Notes under the pieces: model-generated
Databases searched by the model: none
What the model saw: the letters and a program-made list of their open reading frames with translations, nothing else
Told to the model about the DNA's origin: nothing
From: Candidatus Calescibacterium sp.
Lineage (GTDB): Bacteria > Calescibacteriota > Calescibacteriia > Calescibacteriales > Calescibacteriaceae
Assembly (NCBI GenBank): GCA_025060505.1
Contig: JANXBU010000002.1
Span: forward strand, 124,001-188,000
Length of the DNA stretch: 64,000 nucleotides
Direction: 5' to 3'
Translations under genes and position numbers: made by a program
Shown here: positions 34,879 through 47,100 of the stretch, piece after piece
Layout of the letters: every line of letters starts with the position of its first letter
Numbering within the stretch: position 1 is the stretch's first letter

Positions 34879-37800
34879 TCACATCTTAAACCTAAATTTT
34901 CTCTTCTTTTTTCTCAGATATACAAAGAGTAGAGCTACTGGGATAAGTGATACCAGAGCTGCTGCGGAGGAACATCCATAGTTCTGCTTTTGTTCTTTTT
35001 CTGATATCTTACTTTCTTCTGTTTCTTTTTCAACAAAAGATGGAGCAGGAGAGTAAGTTTTTCTTTTGAATACAACAACACACCCGTTTTCATGTATCAT
35101 AAGTACATCGGTAAATCCATCTGATGTAAAGTCTGCAACTTCTATACGCGGACTTGAGTTTGAACCTATAAAACCAGAGTTCGTTACAGATGAAAAGTAC
35201 GAGGAACCAGAGGCTGGGAATTGATTATCAGAGTATGAAATTCTCAAGTTAAAATGTGTGATTTTGAGAGGATAGCTCCTATAACCTGTATAAAGGTAAT
35301 CAGGTGTTGCATCGTTGTTGAGTTCTGCGATCTTGAACTCTATGCCGTTGAGCGGACTCCCAATAGTAGCATTTGTAGTTGTAAATAAATAAAAGGTTAT
35401 TGAGTTTCCGGAGGAATTGTTTATGTAAAGATCTAAGAAAAAGTTCGTGGATTGAGATACATAAGTTAGATCAGATCTATAAACAACTATGTCAATTTTC
35501 CCATCTGAGTTGAAGTCTCCAGATTCTATTCTATGTGGATATGTTACAGGAATGGTTGCAGATGTGTCAAATCCATTTCCGGTATTTCTAGCAATGTATA
35601 AATAGTTGTAATCGCTGTTCACTCCGACTATATCTGGCTTTCCATCTGAGTCTATGTCTTCTATAACTGCATCTGGGGTCCAACCTGATGATACTGCTCC
35701 AAGGGAAACGAAGTTTGGAAAGCTTGTACCATTTCCATAAGAGTAATAGGAAGGCCCAGAGCATCCCACGAACACATCCTTTACACCGTCAGAATTGAAG
35801 TCAGATGACATAATCTTGAATGAATAGCAGTCCGGAGGTAGGGGAGATGTAGATTTCAATAAGAAGTTTATGGATGATGAAGAGGTGTTTTCATAGAGAA
35901 TTAATGGCACATTAGAGAAATGTAAACATGTTACAACTATATCTGGTTTTGAATCTCCTGTGAAGTTATCAACAGCAAAAATTGGTATACATTGTGTCAG
36001 GTATGATGAAAAGAAAGTAGATGATACAGAGAACGTGCCAGCTCCTGAACCTGTAAGTATTGCAAGGTATCCAGATGCTCCAAGTCCAACAACTATGTCT
36101 TGTTTTCCGTCGTTGTTGAAGTCTCCTATTGCAAAGTCGTTATCATTGTATACCAGAGGTATCGCACAGCTTGAAATTGGTGTGAAGAAGTCTGCTGAAT
36201 GGAATTGTCTTGTTATGCTTATTGTTGTGGTCGCTACTCCATAGTTTCCGCATGAGTTTACTGCTTTGACTCTTACTGTTTTTGTTGAATAAAATGTATA
36301 GTTTGTGGATGGAGATGTTGAGACAGCATCTATTATTCCGTTGTTGTCAAAGTCCCACTGGTACTGAGATATTGTGAATGACGAGTAGGCATTTGCTGTG
36401 AGCGTTACGGTAAGCGGGGCTGGTCCGGAGGATGGGTTTGCAGTAAGAGAGACAGTTGGAATATCGCATTGAGGTTGTGCTGTCACTATTATTGTCAAGT
36501 TTCTTGTATCACTTGCTTCTTCGTCATCGTAAACGGTAACAGAGGCGGAAAATGTTCCCGCTGTTGTATATGTGTGTGTTGCAGAGACTGATAAGGTCTC
36601 CGAATCTATAACTCTTTGAAATCCGTCTCCAAACGTAAACACATATCTTTTTATTTTGTAGTTATCTGTTACGCTAGCTGAAAAGTTCACCGAAAGCGGG
36701 ACAGAACCGAATGTTGTAGATGCTACAAATGATGTTATTGTAGGGGACGTATTTCTGACGTATATGTTTGTGTAAGTTGAGGAGCTTCCGTATCTGTTTA
36801 TGGCTGTGGCTTGAGCTACAATAATACCAGACCTTGTGTATGTGTGCTGTGCTCTTGGTATTTGAGAAATAAACGCTGTACCATCTCCGAGATCCCATCT
36901 GAGAGATTCGAAGTTCTGAGCGTTCAGATTAAAATCAACTTGCAGAGGTTTTATTCCTTCTGTGGAGGACGCTGAAAAAGAAATTATTTTGGGTGGTTCC
37001 CCTATATCCACCGTTATGCTGTCTTGAGCTGTTATGTTATCCTCACTTCTTGCTTCGGCGGTGATTTTGAATACTCTGGGCGAAGAAAATGCTCTCTGAA
37101 CGAAAGTCAAACTGTTTGTTACCTTCTGTGAACCATCTCCGAAGTCCCATGTTATGCTTTCTGCGTTTGTTGTTTCTACTTGAAATGTTATTACTTCTCC
37201 TACCAAAGCTATTCTTTTGCTTGCATATATTTTTACATATGGAGTTTTGGGAATATTTTTGATCCTTATGGTTTTCGTTTTGTAATCGCATTTCCAGTTC
37301 TCATCGCACACATTGAAGTAGATATCGATGTTTTTATCTTGTTTTACATCAAAAGATATGCTGGGGGTGTTTGAGAAAATATTCACTGTGTTGTATTCAA
37401 TGCTCTGGTCATAATCAACAAATGTGGAGAACCGAAGCTCTTCCCAATCTGAGTCTGGATCGGTCGCCGAAAGTCTCAGAGAATATGTCTTTCCTTCTTC
37501 AAATTCATCCGGAACATACTCAAGCACAAGTTTTGGAGCTATGCTTCTGATATATACATATCCGCACCTGGAAACTTGGTTTTCCTCATCTGAAACTTGC
37601 GCACATATGTATGAATTCTTTTTTATTCTGTATGTTATGCTTTTTCCTTCTCCTATTGGATTACCGTCTGCAAACCATCTGTAATTCAAACTTGCACTAT
37701 CTTGATCTTCTGCGTTTACATCAAGCCTTATAAGTTCATTCTTGTTTGCCTCGGATGGAGATGAAAATGTAGTTATACGAGGAGCAAGATTGAGTACAAT

Positions 37801-40755
37801 GTTTCCTAAATCGATATCAGTGGAATCGCCAAGCTGAACATCTAATTTTTTTCCATTGATGTAAATCTTGCAGGATTGTATTTTGGTTGTTAGGTATAAC
37901 TCAAAATTTCCGTTATTATCGGTAGTTGTGTAAACATTTTTTCCGCATTCACTTAGTATGTAAGCTTGAGTAATTGGTTGGTTTCTTTTGTTCAGAACTC
38001 TGCCCTTTATTTTGTAAGATTTCAGATCAAGTTTCACCCTGCCTATATATCTTGAAGGATTTTTTCTCACGCTTTCTTCAACATAGAACCATAATTCATC
38101 TTTATGTGCGGTTGAATTCAGAGTTGGAGAACCAACGTTCCCCCAGTTTATTCCTATGTCAGAGATAATGTTTGCTGGTGTTCCATCTATTAGAATTTTA
38201 GATCTTGTTTCTCCGCCTCTTTTTTCAAGGGGAATATCTGTGTATGCGAATACAGAGCTTTTTCGGGTGTCGAATTTCTTATTTGCCAGCTGATCCGTTT
38301 CTGTGCAGTAGAATCCAGTTAAATTCTCCGAGAATGTTTTGTTCTCACACTTCATAACTTTGTTTGAATTTTCACATATATATCCTTGATCTATCTCCTG
38401 ACACCTTACTGACCACCTTAATATGATTTCATTACCTCCAAGAAGTATCTTATCCATCAGATTTGTGAGGGCGATAACTGATGATACAAGGTCTGCAAAT
38501 ACTTTGATCGGATTTTCTTCTCCTTGTTTAGTTTTAGTTCTTGGTGCCCGTGGTTCTTCTTTTGGTTTGAAGTATGCACATTCTCTTTTCAAAAGGTGAT
38601 TACATTTTTCATAAAATTCTGGTGAGTTTTTTTTGAGTTCTCTTAGAAATTCATTGTAATTTTTCAAGAAGTTATCAAAATGAGGTTGAACTGTTTCATA
38701 AGCCTTTGCAGATTTCCACTCTCCATGTTCTCCCCAAGCTTGAATTGCCTGACCTGCTAAGGTTGCAAGAGCTTCAGCTGCAAAGAGCACTGAACCTGCA
38801 CTTGAATTGAGTCCGACATTTTTACCTTTGATTGAGAGGAAGCATATGTCAAGACCAACTCCCGGTGAAGCTTTGCCAATACATTCCAAAAATTTATCGT
38901 TTCCCAGGACATTCATAATATTTCCAGCTGCGAATTCAATCAGAGTTGAGGCATCTGCTTCACCTTTTGCTATACTACTTCCAAGATCATACAAGGATTT
39001 GCCGAAATCCAAAAGAAACTGTCCTCCAAATTGTTCGCATCCTGATATTCCATTTAATTTGGAGATTAAAAATTCTGTACCTTTCTTCATAATGTCCAAT
39101 CCACATCCGACTAGTGTATCTAGTATAAATTTTTTAGCTTCCTCGCCAATCTGATCCCATCTTTCATAGAATATCTGGTCTGCTGATGCTCTTCCGATTG
39201 GTTCCAGGGCTTTCATCGCATCTCTTATCTTATCGTTTGCTTTACCGAATTCTCCCTTTGACAGGTCGTTTTGTGCCCCATCTAGCATCTTCTTTATGTT
39301 GTTATACATAGCGTCATCTATAAGCTTTTGTTGCTTGATTTTGTCAAGGGCGATCTCTATAGATGCAATATCTGCTACAAAAGGTAGGGCACCAGCGTAT
39401 GCAAGCAAGTCCTTGCATATCTGCTCCGTAGTGATAGAATTTTTCAAACCTTCAAAACAATCGCTACCTCCTCCTCGTGGATTTTCAGGATCACTTTTCT
39501 TAACATCAACACAAAATTTGCCATTGGCATCTGTGTATGTCCCCTTCCAGTCACCAAGACCCCCGTATGTGTTTCCCTGAGTAGTTATGTGTAGTCCTGA
39601 TATTCCTTTTCCTTGTGAATCAACAATCTGACCACATATGGAGGAGTGAGTTGTTATAGGGTAGTCAACGTTCCATTCAGAAAAGTGATTAACATTCGCT
39701 TTGATATACAATGGGATTTTTGCTCTTCCGGAGACTATTTGAGCAAGCTGGCGTGGTGTCAATGCGTTATCGCTCTCATCAACTATTATACCGAGTTCCT
39801 CCCCAGGTAGCCAAACGCCGGTTCTATCATCAAAGTACCACATGGGTGCTTCTACTTTGTCTGTTGTTTCCTCAACGTAGTCGTACAGTGTGTGAATTGC
39901 CGAGTCTGGTATTTTCATTTTGATTGTAGCGCTTTGATTTTCTGTTTTTGTTCTGACTTTTCGCGGAGCCAAGGTTTTGATTTCTTCACCTTCTTCATTC
40001 CGCATTTGTACAGATATAAATCCAGCAGAAGAGAGCATGATCGGCCTTTCGGAGTAAGCAAGGAAATTTCCAGGCATAAGATCTGGATCAGATATCGGAT
40101 CAACCCAGGAAACACTTGCACTTATAGATTCAGACGGGGGTATGAGTTCCGGTGGTATGTTTATGTCAACCAGTATTTCGGAACCCTCAGACTTCAATTT
40201 GAGCTTTTCTCCTTTTGAGAGACCAGAAATAAGCCTTGGAGCTCCTGCTGGACCTTTTACAAGCGAGAACTGAACACCATCTTTTGTGTTCTTATCAACT
40301 GCTGAATATGCTTTTGCAATTTTGAAGTTGCTGATGTATGTTGCATTGTTCGGCTCAATAACAACAGAGTTTCTCACAAAACCTTCCTTTTCTACTGAGA
40401 CCTGTACCCTTGCTGTTAGAATCCTACCGGTTACAACACGAGCTGTGACAATTCTTGCTGTGAGTATAAAATGCCCGTTTTTGTCTGTCATTGTTGCGAA
40501 AGATTCATCTGGTGAAAGTAATCCATCTTGGTTTGCATCTATTCTCGCTGTAACAAGTGCGTTTTCTACTGGATTTCCTGTATCATCTATAACAACACCA
40601 CCAACAGTTAACTCCTGTGGTATCTGCTGTTCCTGAACAGTTTGATTTTTTTTGCATCCACTGCATCCACCAGAACAATCTGAGAACAAAAAAGAGATCG
40701 ACAACAATGCCAATATATTCCAGATTTTTCCCCCAAGAACTTTCCCCTTTTTCAT
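34879..40755 (-). CDS. Giant surface lipoprotein with PKD domains and FG-GAP repeats
   Basis: The 1958-residue protein begins with a signal peptide and Cys-rich lipobox-like region (DCSGGCSGC; Asp at -1 of the first Cys is unusual). Then come carboxypeptidase-regulatory-like beta domains (about 48-125 and 370-420), a long helical region (about 430-800), and four or more PKD-type beta domains (WDFGDG near 1200, WDLGDG near 1288, FTFGDG near 1378, WDFDNNG near 1468). Seven FG-GAP/VCBS-like repeats follow (about 1540-1885), each with a D-x-[ND]-x-D-G-type calcium loop such as DFNNDGKQD, enough for a seven-bladed propeller. The end is YGCSS, a membrane helix and RKKKRK: a Cys-type C-terminal sorting signal. 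It is probably a cell-surface adhesin or sensor. Confidence 0.85.
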   Translation of the reverse strand: MKKGKVLGGKIWNILALLSISFLFSDCSGGCSGCKKNQTVQEQQIPQELTVGGVVIDDTGNPVENALVTARIDANQDGLLSPDESFATMTDKNGHFILTARIVTARVVTGRILTARVQVSVEKEGFVRNSVVIEPNNATYISNFKIAKAYSAVDKNTKDGVQFSLVKGPAGAPRLISGLSKGEKLKLKSEGSEILVDINIPPELIPPSESISASVSWVDPISDPDLMPGNFLAYSERPIMLSSAGFISVQMRNEEGEEIKTLAPRKVRTKTENQSATIKMKIPDSAIHTLYDYVEETTDKVEAPMWYFDDRTGVWLPGEELGIIVDESDNALTPRQLAQIVSGRAKIPLYIKANVNHFSEWNVDYPITTHSSICGQIVDSQGKGISGLHITTQGNTYGGLGDWKGTYTDANGKFCVDVKKSDPENPRGGGSDCFEGLKNSITTEQICKDLLAYAGALPFVADIASIEIALDKIKQQKLIDDAMYNNIKKMLDGAQNDLSKGEFGKANDKIRDAMKALEPIGRASADQIFYERWDQIGEEAKKFILDTLVGCGLDIMKKGTEFLISKLNGISGCEQFGGQFLLDFGKSLYDLGSSIAKGEADASTLIEFAAGNIMNVLGNDKFLECIGKASPGVGLDICFLSIKGKNVGLNSSAGSVLFAAEALATLAGQAIQAWGEHGEWKSAKAYETVQPHFDNFLKNYNEFLRELKKNSPEFYEKCNHLLKRECAYFKPKEEPRAPRTKTKQGEENPIKVFADLVSSVIALTNLMDKILLGGNEIILRWSVRCQEIDQGYICENSNKVMKCENKTFSENLTGFYCTETDQLANKKFDTRKSSVFAYTDIPLEKRGGETRSKILIDGTPANIISDIGINWGNVGSPTLNSTAHKDELWFYVEESVRKNPSRYIGRVKLDLKSYKIKGRVLNKRNQPITQAYILSECGKNVYTTTDNNGNFELYLTTKIQSCKIYINGKKLDVQLGDSTDIDLGNIVLNLAPRITTFSSPSEANKNELIRLDVNAEDQDSASLNYRWFADGNPIGEGKSITYRIKKNSYICAQVSDEENQVSRCGYVYIRSIAPKLVLEYVPDEFEEGKTYSLRLSATDPDSDWEELRFSTFVDYDQSIEYNTVNIFSNTPSISFDVKQDKNIDIYFNVCDENWKCDYKTKTIRIKNIPKTPYVKIYASKRIALVGEVITFQVETTNAESITWDFGDGSQKVTNSLTFVQRAFSSPRVFKITAEARSEDNITAQDSITVDIGEPPKIISFSASSTEGIKPLQVDFNLNAQNFESLRWDLGDGTAFISQIPRAQHTYTRSGIIVAQATAINRYGSSSTYTNIYVRNTSPTITSFVASTTFGSVPLSVNFSASVTDNYKIKRYVFTFGDGFQRVIDSETLSVSATHTYTTAGTFSASVTVYDDEEASDTRNLTIIVTAQPQCDIPTVSLTANPSSGPAPLTVTLTANAYSSFTISQYQWDFDNNGIIDAVSTSPSTNYTFYSTKTVRVKAVNSCGNYGVATTTISITRQFHSADFFTPISSCAIPLVYNDNDFAIGDFNNDGKQDIVVGLGASGYLAILTGSGAGTFSVSSTFFSSYLTQCIPIFAVDNFTGDSKPDIVVTCLHFSNVPLILYENTSSSSINFLLKSTSPLPPDCYSFKIMSSDFNSDGVKDVFVGCSGPSYYSYGNGTSFPNFVSLGAVSSGWTPDAVIEDIDSDGKPDIVGVNSDYNYLYIARNTGNGFDTSATIPVTYPHRIESGDFNSDGKIDIVVYRSDLTYVSQSTNFFLDLYINNSSGNSITFYLFTTTNATIGSPLNGIEFKIAELNNDATPDYLYTGYRSYPLKITHFNLRISYSDNQFPASGSSYFSSVTNSGFIGSNSSPRIEVADFTSDGFTDVLMIHENGCVVVFKRKTYSPAPSFVEKETEESKISEKEQKQNYGCSSAAALVSLIPVALLFVYLRKKKRKFRFKM
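40405..40464 (-). repeat. Four tandem pentapeptide codon units (x-T-A-R-x)
   Basis: Inside the 1958-residue surface protein, 60 bases encode LTARI-VTARV-VTGRI-LTARV, four 15-bp units within a beta domain near residue 98-117. It looks like a slippage-type expansion of a strand. Confidence 0.6.
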
Positions 40756-41117
40756 TTTTCTTCTGTCTTATTTTACATTTTCATTTGGATGTTCAAAGAA
40801 GGAATTTTCAGAATGAATTTCTATCCTCTTTTTCATCATAAGATGGAATCATTATATTGTATTTTATAAAAATCAACTTTCTTAATATGAATTATTTGCT
40901 ATATTTTCTTGTAGTAATTCTTGATCTGATTTCCGAGCTTGTATTTTTACCTCTGTTTTGAGCGGAGTAAGATTCTATTTGCTTTTCTTTATTGTCCTTT
41001 GTTTAGTTGTCTGTTCATTGAGATTTGCTCCGATTTGTTTTTATTGATTGATAATAGTAACTTTATTTTTATTTCAATTTAGTTGCTAAGCTATAACTGT
41101 TGTCTTTTAGTTTTATT
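40756..41117. other. 362-bp divergent promoter region of two giant genes
   Basis: No conventional gene is present. On the minus strand TAAAAT lies about 16 nt before the ATG at 40755. On the plus strand TATAAC (41092-41097) lies before the ATG at 41118. A 24-codon hydrophobic frame (40887-40961, MNYLLYFLVVILDLI...) is the only ORF-like object and has no Shine-Dalgarno. Confidence 0.45.
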
Positions 41118-44100
41118 ATGTTGGCTTCTAAAAAGAAATTAGGGATTCTCTCTTTAGCGATTCTACTTTCATATTTTATGATAAAAGGAGATAATAATAA
41201 TGAAGGTTATCTCACTATAAATACTCATTATACAGCAAATTTCTCAGCTGATTTTGATTATGTCAATGAAAGATGGCTTGTTGTTTATGAGAAAAACGAT
41301 AAAATTTATGGGAGATTTGTTTCTTTGAACAAAACATTTTTTACAGGAGAATTTGAGTTAAGTAATTTAGGATGTTCTGCTACTGAAAAATGTTTTGATC
41401 CGAATATAAAATTTGGCTGTGATGGTGGAACCTGTAAATTTCTTATAGCTTATGTTCGTGGAAGTAAAGTCTACTACAACATGCTTGATGATGATGATGG
41501 GAACTCGCTGTTTACCAATCCTATGACTGTAAGCCCATTACCTTCAACATATCCTTCTGTTGAATTTGATTATATAAACAAGAGATTTTTCGTTGTTTTT
41601 AGTGAGGAAATTACGCAAGATAATTCTGATGTCAGCGGAATTTTGGTTAACTTCTCAGATGGTCTGACCTTCGGTAGTAAAATCTCTATATCAAGTGCAT
41701 TCAGGAATCAGATAAAACCTTCCGTTGCGTTTTCAGAATCTCTGTCTTACATAGTTGTGTGGCAGGATCATAGAGCAGATGATAGAGGAGACATATACTA
41801 TCAGTTTATATCAAAGGATGGGCAGAGGATAGGGGAAAACAGCGGTGTTGGACTCTTTCCATCAAGGCATGAGGTAAATCCATATGTCTTTTGGCTGCCA
41901 TCTATAAATAGGTTTGTTGTTCTATATAAGACAAGTATAGTTTTCGTTAAGCCAGGTGAGAGCGAGGAATGCCCCATAATAGCTGGAAATATAACTTGTA
42001 CGGAAGGGAACTATGTTTATTCCTTCATAGATTCAAGCGGTAGAGTTTCGTTTCCAGTAAGGATACTCCCAAACGCAAATATATCCTCCGAGACTGAGCA
42101 CTATGCTAGAATGGGAACCAACTATATTATATTTGCTGGAGATGCTTACTACTCTATGGACAAAAGGAAGCATTTTGCAATTATGAGATTTGATACAACT
42201 ACACCAAAATATATTCTTTCAAATCCAACATTCTGGTTCCCAAACTACTATAGAGTAAAAGTAGGACTTGTTTCAATTTCTGAGCCTTTGCCCGACGAAC
42301 CTTTCTGTCCACCAATAAGAGAACATCCAAATGATTCGTTGATAACTATTGAACCGTCTTCATTTACACTTGAGGAGAAAAGAACAAAAACTCGTTTTCC
42401 TGTTCTGTTCCCAAGAGGTATGTATCCGGGCGATCACTCTGCTAAAATATTTGTATCTGCAACAACCTACCCAGGAATAAACACTGCTCTTGTTATTTTT
42501 GGAGTTTCATTTACGGAAAACTTGAGCTTGGTGACAATAGATACAGATCCTGTTATGTTTGATTATGAATATTTAAGTCAAACATCTTTACCAGTTGCAG
42601 TCACAAACACCTGTTATATATCTTATGGTCAGCCACCTTGCCCAGGTTGTCCGTGTACTGGAGAATATCAAATAAAGGTAACGGGCGGAAAACCTCCATA
42701 CACTTTTCAGGCAGTTGCAGGTCAGATGCCACCTGGACTTACGGTCAATTATCAGGGAACCATTACCGGTTTTGTTCTTCCACCTGATATAGGTTCGGTG
42801 TGTGAAACATATCCTTGTCCATTTACTTTTTCGGTTTTAGTTTCAGACAGCTCAAATCCTAAAAAGTCATCCTGTATGACCTTTGATACTTTGCTTTTTC
42901 CTTCTCCAGAGGTGAGATTGAGTTACCCAGAACAAATATCATTTTGTACAAAGGCAACTGAGTCGAAATCAGATAACATATTCATACAAAATTTGGGAAC
43001 CCCGGTTACGATACAGATTCTTGAACCGAAAATGATTTCTTTTGGAGATTCTGCTACATGCTCAACGGTGACTTTATCTACGTTTCCATTTATGTGCAGT
43101 CCAGCTGGATCTTCAATTGCTCCGTTCTATTTAGAAATATATTCACAGCAGACTACTGTAGGTAATGGGTGTACTTCAACTTCCTGTCCCTGGGGAAAGA
43201 CCTGTGACTGCAGGCAGTTCAAATATGAACTTTATCCTGGACATTCAATTTCTGGAAAGATTCATTTTTCTTCTAATTTTTATGGAGAATATACTACCAA
43301 GATAACTTTCCATGTAGTAGATTCTGTTTTGGGATATTCTGAAAGCCATACAATAAATGTTAAAGCCTTCACAATAGCTCAAGATTTGTTCGTTACATCA
43401 GATATGCCTATTTCTCCTTCTGGTTGTACGAATTATACCTCTGTTTGTACTACCTACAACATAGATCTGGGTAATATGTATGTTGGGCAGAGTACAAGCT
43501 TTTACATTTACCTGGGGAACGCTGTCACTTCTGCTTCTAATCTTGGATGTTCAGGAGATGTTTACCTTGAAGTTTTGACTGTTTTTGCTTCGCCTAATCA
43601 AAGTTTCAGTATTTTGAGTCCCCCACCTTCTGAGTTTGGAACAATAGGTCCTGTTTCTATACCGAGCAACTCTACTCGGCCTATAGCTATTCAGGTTTCT
43701 GGAGTATCAGCAGGTTCCATAACTTACCCTATAATAATATACTCAGATGACCCTGATGAAAGAAGAGTTGTTGTTGTTGTTAGAGCATACTTTAATCCTG
43801 TTAGTTTCAATGTTCCAAGCATTGTAGATTGTGGTATAAACTTGAGAGGATATCCACCGCTTCCATGTTATATAGAGATTCAGAATCAGTCCCCAGTTTC
43901 TGTGCCTGTAAACAGTATTGGTATATCTGGTTCAAGTCAATTTTATGTTACAGGTACTACTAGTTTCGAGGTACCTCCGTTTTCCACCTATATGTTACAG
44001 GTTTCTTTTGGATCTTCAGCTACTGGGGTTCACTTCGGAGTTCTTACTCTTTACATGAATTCGGCTCCTTTCTTTGTTTCTGTTGGTTTGAGGGGGCAGG

Positions 44101-47100
44101 TGATTGATAAGGATGATCTTTTGAAAATTGAACCGAGTTCTCTTGATTTTGGAAATGTTATAACAGGTGCTAGTATAGCATCGGGTATTAGGTTCATAAA
44201 TATGTCTCTTTATGATTTATATGTTTCTCCAATTTATATTGATTCTCCTTTTAGTTTTCCAAGTGCTTCATCTGTGTATATTCCGGCTGGACAGGAAAAA
44301 AGTATAGCTGTGAATTTTGTACCAACATCTGCTGGCACATTCACATCAGCTGCGCTGTTTACGGTATCAACGAGTAGATTTTCCTATATTCTAACATATC
44401 CTGTATCTGGAACTGGGGTTCTTCCACCAGCTGTTTTGAGGGTTCCGAGTTCTGTGAATTGTGGAACCTACTTGATATCTTCTGCTCACCTACAGTGCTA
44501 TATTGAGATTCAGAACACCTCATCTGTACCATCAGCCATTCACGGTATTAATATATCTGGTTCTGATGCATTTTATTTGACAGGCAGTACAAGCTTTACT
44601 ATATCGCCGTATTACACATATTCTTTGGTGGTTTCTTTTGGATCTTCTGTTGCTGGGATTCACTCTGGAAACCTTGTAATTCACTCAAACTCTATAACAC
44701 CGGTAATTTCGGTTAATCTTTTGGGTCGAGCGGTGGATAGGATTGTTAGAGTTGAACCAGAGGTTCTTGATTTTGGTACAGCTGTCACAGGTGCTGAGAT
44801 AAGGTCAAATTTCAAGATTATAAATATGACGGATCAGATAGTTTATGTTATTCCAAGTTATATAGATGTCCCATTCAGTTTTGCAGATCCGTCTTCGCGT
44901 GTTATACATCCATCAAAAGATATAAACTTTGCTATTGATTTTAAGCCGTTGTCTGCTGGTACATTCACATCGGCTGCGCGGTTTACGGTATCAACGGGTG
45001 GATTTTCTTATACTCTAACATACCCTGTATCTGGAACAGCTGTAACTCCGGAGTCTGTTGGTCTAAAAGCTTCTTTAAGAATGATACCAAACTATATAAA
45101 TTTTGGAGATGTTATTATTTGTTCTCCTGTGAGGTGTCCAGTTTCTATAAGATCTCTTAATATAATAAACACTGGAAATGTTCCCATCAATCTCGTTTCA
45201 TTTTCTCATCCTTCAAATGTAAGCAACTATTCAATAACTACACCATTGAGTATAACGGATTTTTATGTTACAGATTTTGTTGCCCGTGCTCTGAACACAG
45301 GAGGAGCTGTTGGAAACATAGTCTTTAACTTTTCATCAACTGCTGGTTCTTTTTCAGCAGTTGTGACATTCTACATCAATGGTGTATCGCCAGCCATTTC
45401 TGTTTCACCAGATAGCATAAGCTTTGGAGCAGTCAAAGTTGGAGAAGAAAGCATATTCATGCTCTCGGTTTCAAATACTGGTAACTATAAACTCACAGTT
45501 ACGAACATCTCTATAGGTCAGCCATTTTTCTCAGATGTTCCTGTTCCATTTGAGATTCAGGCTGGCGAGAGCAGAAGAATTCCGATTTCGTTCAGACCAC
45601 GCGAGGTCTCTTCTTACGAGACATATATCAGAATATATTCAGATGCACCATATTCTGAGGTATTGACTGTTCAGATCAGTGGAAGAGGAGAAGAGAATCC
45701 ACTACCTGTTGCAGATGTTTCTCCAAAATCAATAGATTTTGGAAAGGTAAGGATGGGTCAAACAAGATCGGAGGTTTTCACAATAAGGAATTTAGGAACA
45801 AGCAAGCTTTTCGTTTCAAGTATATCTTCGTTGGCTCAGGAATTTGTACTGAAACTCGATCAGATTTTGCCACTTGCTATTGACTCAAATAATTCTGTAA
45901 CGTTTGTTATAACATTTTCTCCTTCTGATGAAAAAGTCTTCGATTCGTTTGTTGTTTTGAAGACCAACGATGCAAATAAACCTGAGATAAGAATTTCTGT
46001 CAAGGGTGAGGGAGCAAATCCACATATTCGTGTTCCATCTGAAGTGAATTTCGGTGGTGTAAGAAGAGGAAAAACAGTAAAGAAAGAATTTCCAATAGAA
46101 AATACCGGAAACCTCCCACTACAAGCTGAAATATCTATAACTAAGGATGATGAATTCGTTTTTATATCTGACTATATAGGAGAGGTTACAGAAAAATTTT
46201 CTATAACGATACCAGAAAAATCATCCTCTAAACTTGACATATACTTCACTCCACCGGGTTTGGAAAAATATAGGGCGACAATAACTATAAAGTCAGATGA
46301 TCCTTTATATCCTTTCATAGAGGTTCCGGTTTCCGGTGAGGGTGGATTTCCGGTTTTAAGTATGAATGTGAATGAGATAGATTTTGGGGAAATTTACATT
46401 GATGAAAGAAAAGAGTATGAAGTTAGTGTTAGTAATCTTGGAAGCGCACCGCTTGAAGTTACTTTTTATGTTAATGACCAGGTCTTTGGTGTATCTGTTT
46501 CATCGTTTGTTGTTCCATCACGGGAAGTATACAATGTGAAATTTATCTTTGCTCCAAATGGAAAAGAGGGAGTATTTTCTTCTCCGGTTAAGGTCATCAC
46601 AGATGATCCTAAGAACTCGGAGTTAGAGATAACACTTAAGGGTAGAGCAAAAAGATTTTCTTATATTCCAATTGGTAGTGGCTGTTCTTGTTCATCTGCT
46701 TCTCCGTTTTCTCTTGATATGTTTTTGATTTTGATTTCCGTTCTGTTTTTCTTCGTTCGTTCGGGACTACTAAAAAAACTAATCAGACTTTTTGTTTTTA
46801 CTTTGATTTTTTGTTTTCTGATTTTCTCTCATAGGGCATATTCACAAGATATAAGTTTGAACATAAATAATTTCTATCCTTATCAGGATATATCGAATTT
46901 TTCGTTTTTGAGAACAGCGCATTTTCGTCCTAAGAGAACCTTGGGTTGGGGTGGTTTTTTGTCTTTTGCAAAAGATCCTCTTATGCTCAAAGTTGCAAAA
47001 GGTGAGCAATCTATATCAAAGCAAACAATAGTTAATTACTCAATATATTCCGGTGTTGTTTTATCTTATGTTCCTGTTGAGAAGCTTGAGGTGGGAACTT

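Noticed and set aside
37424-40841. Several plus-strand frames of 60-116 codons within the giant minus-strand gene
   Set aside because: All lie opposite recognisable protein domains and lack start signals.
40887-40961. 24-codon hydrophobic frame between the two giant genes, toxin-like in composition
   Set aside because: No Shine-Dalgarno, no antisense RNA promoter evident, and T-rich sequence gives hydrophobic codons by chance.
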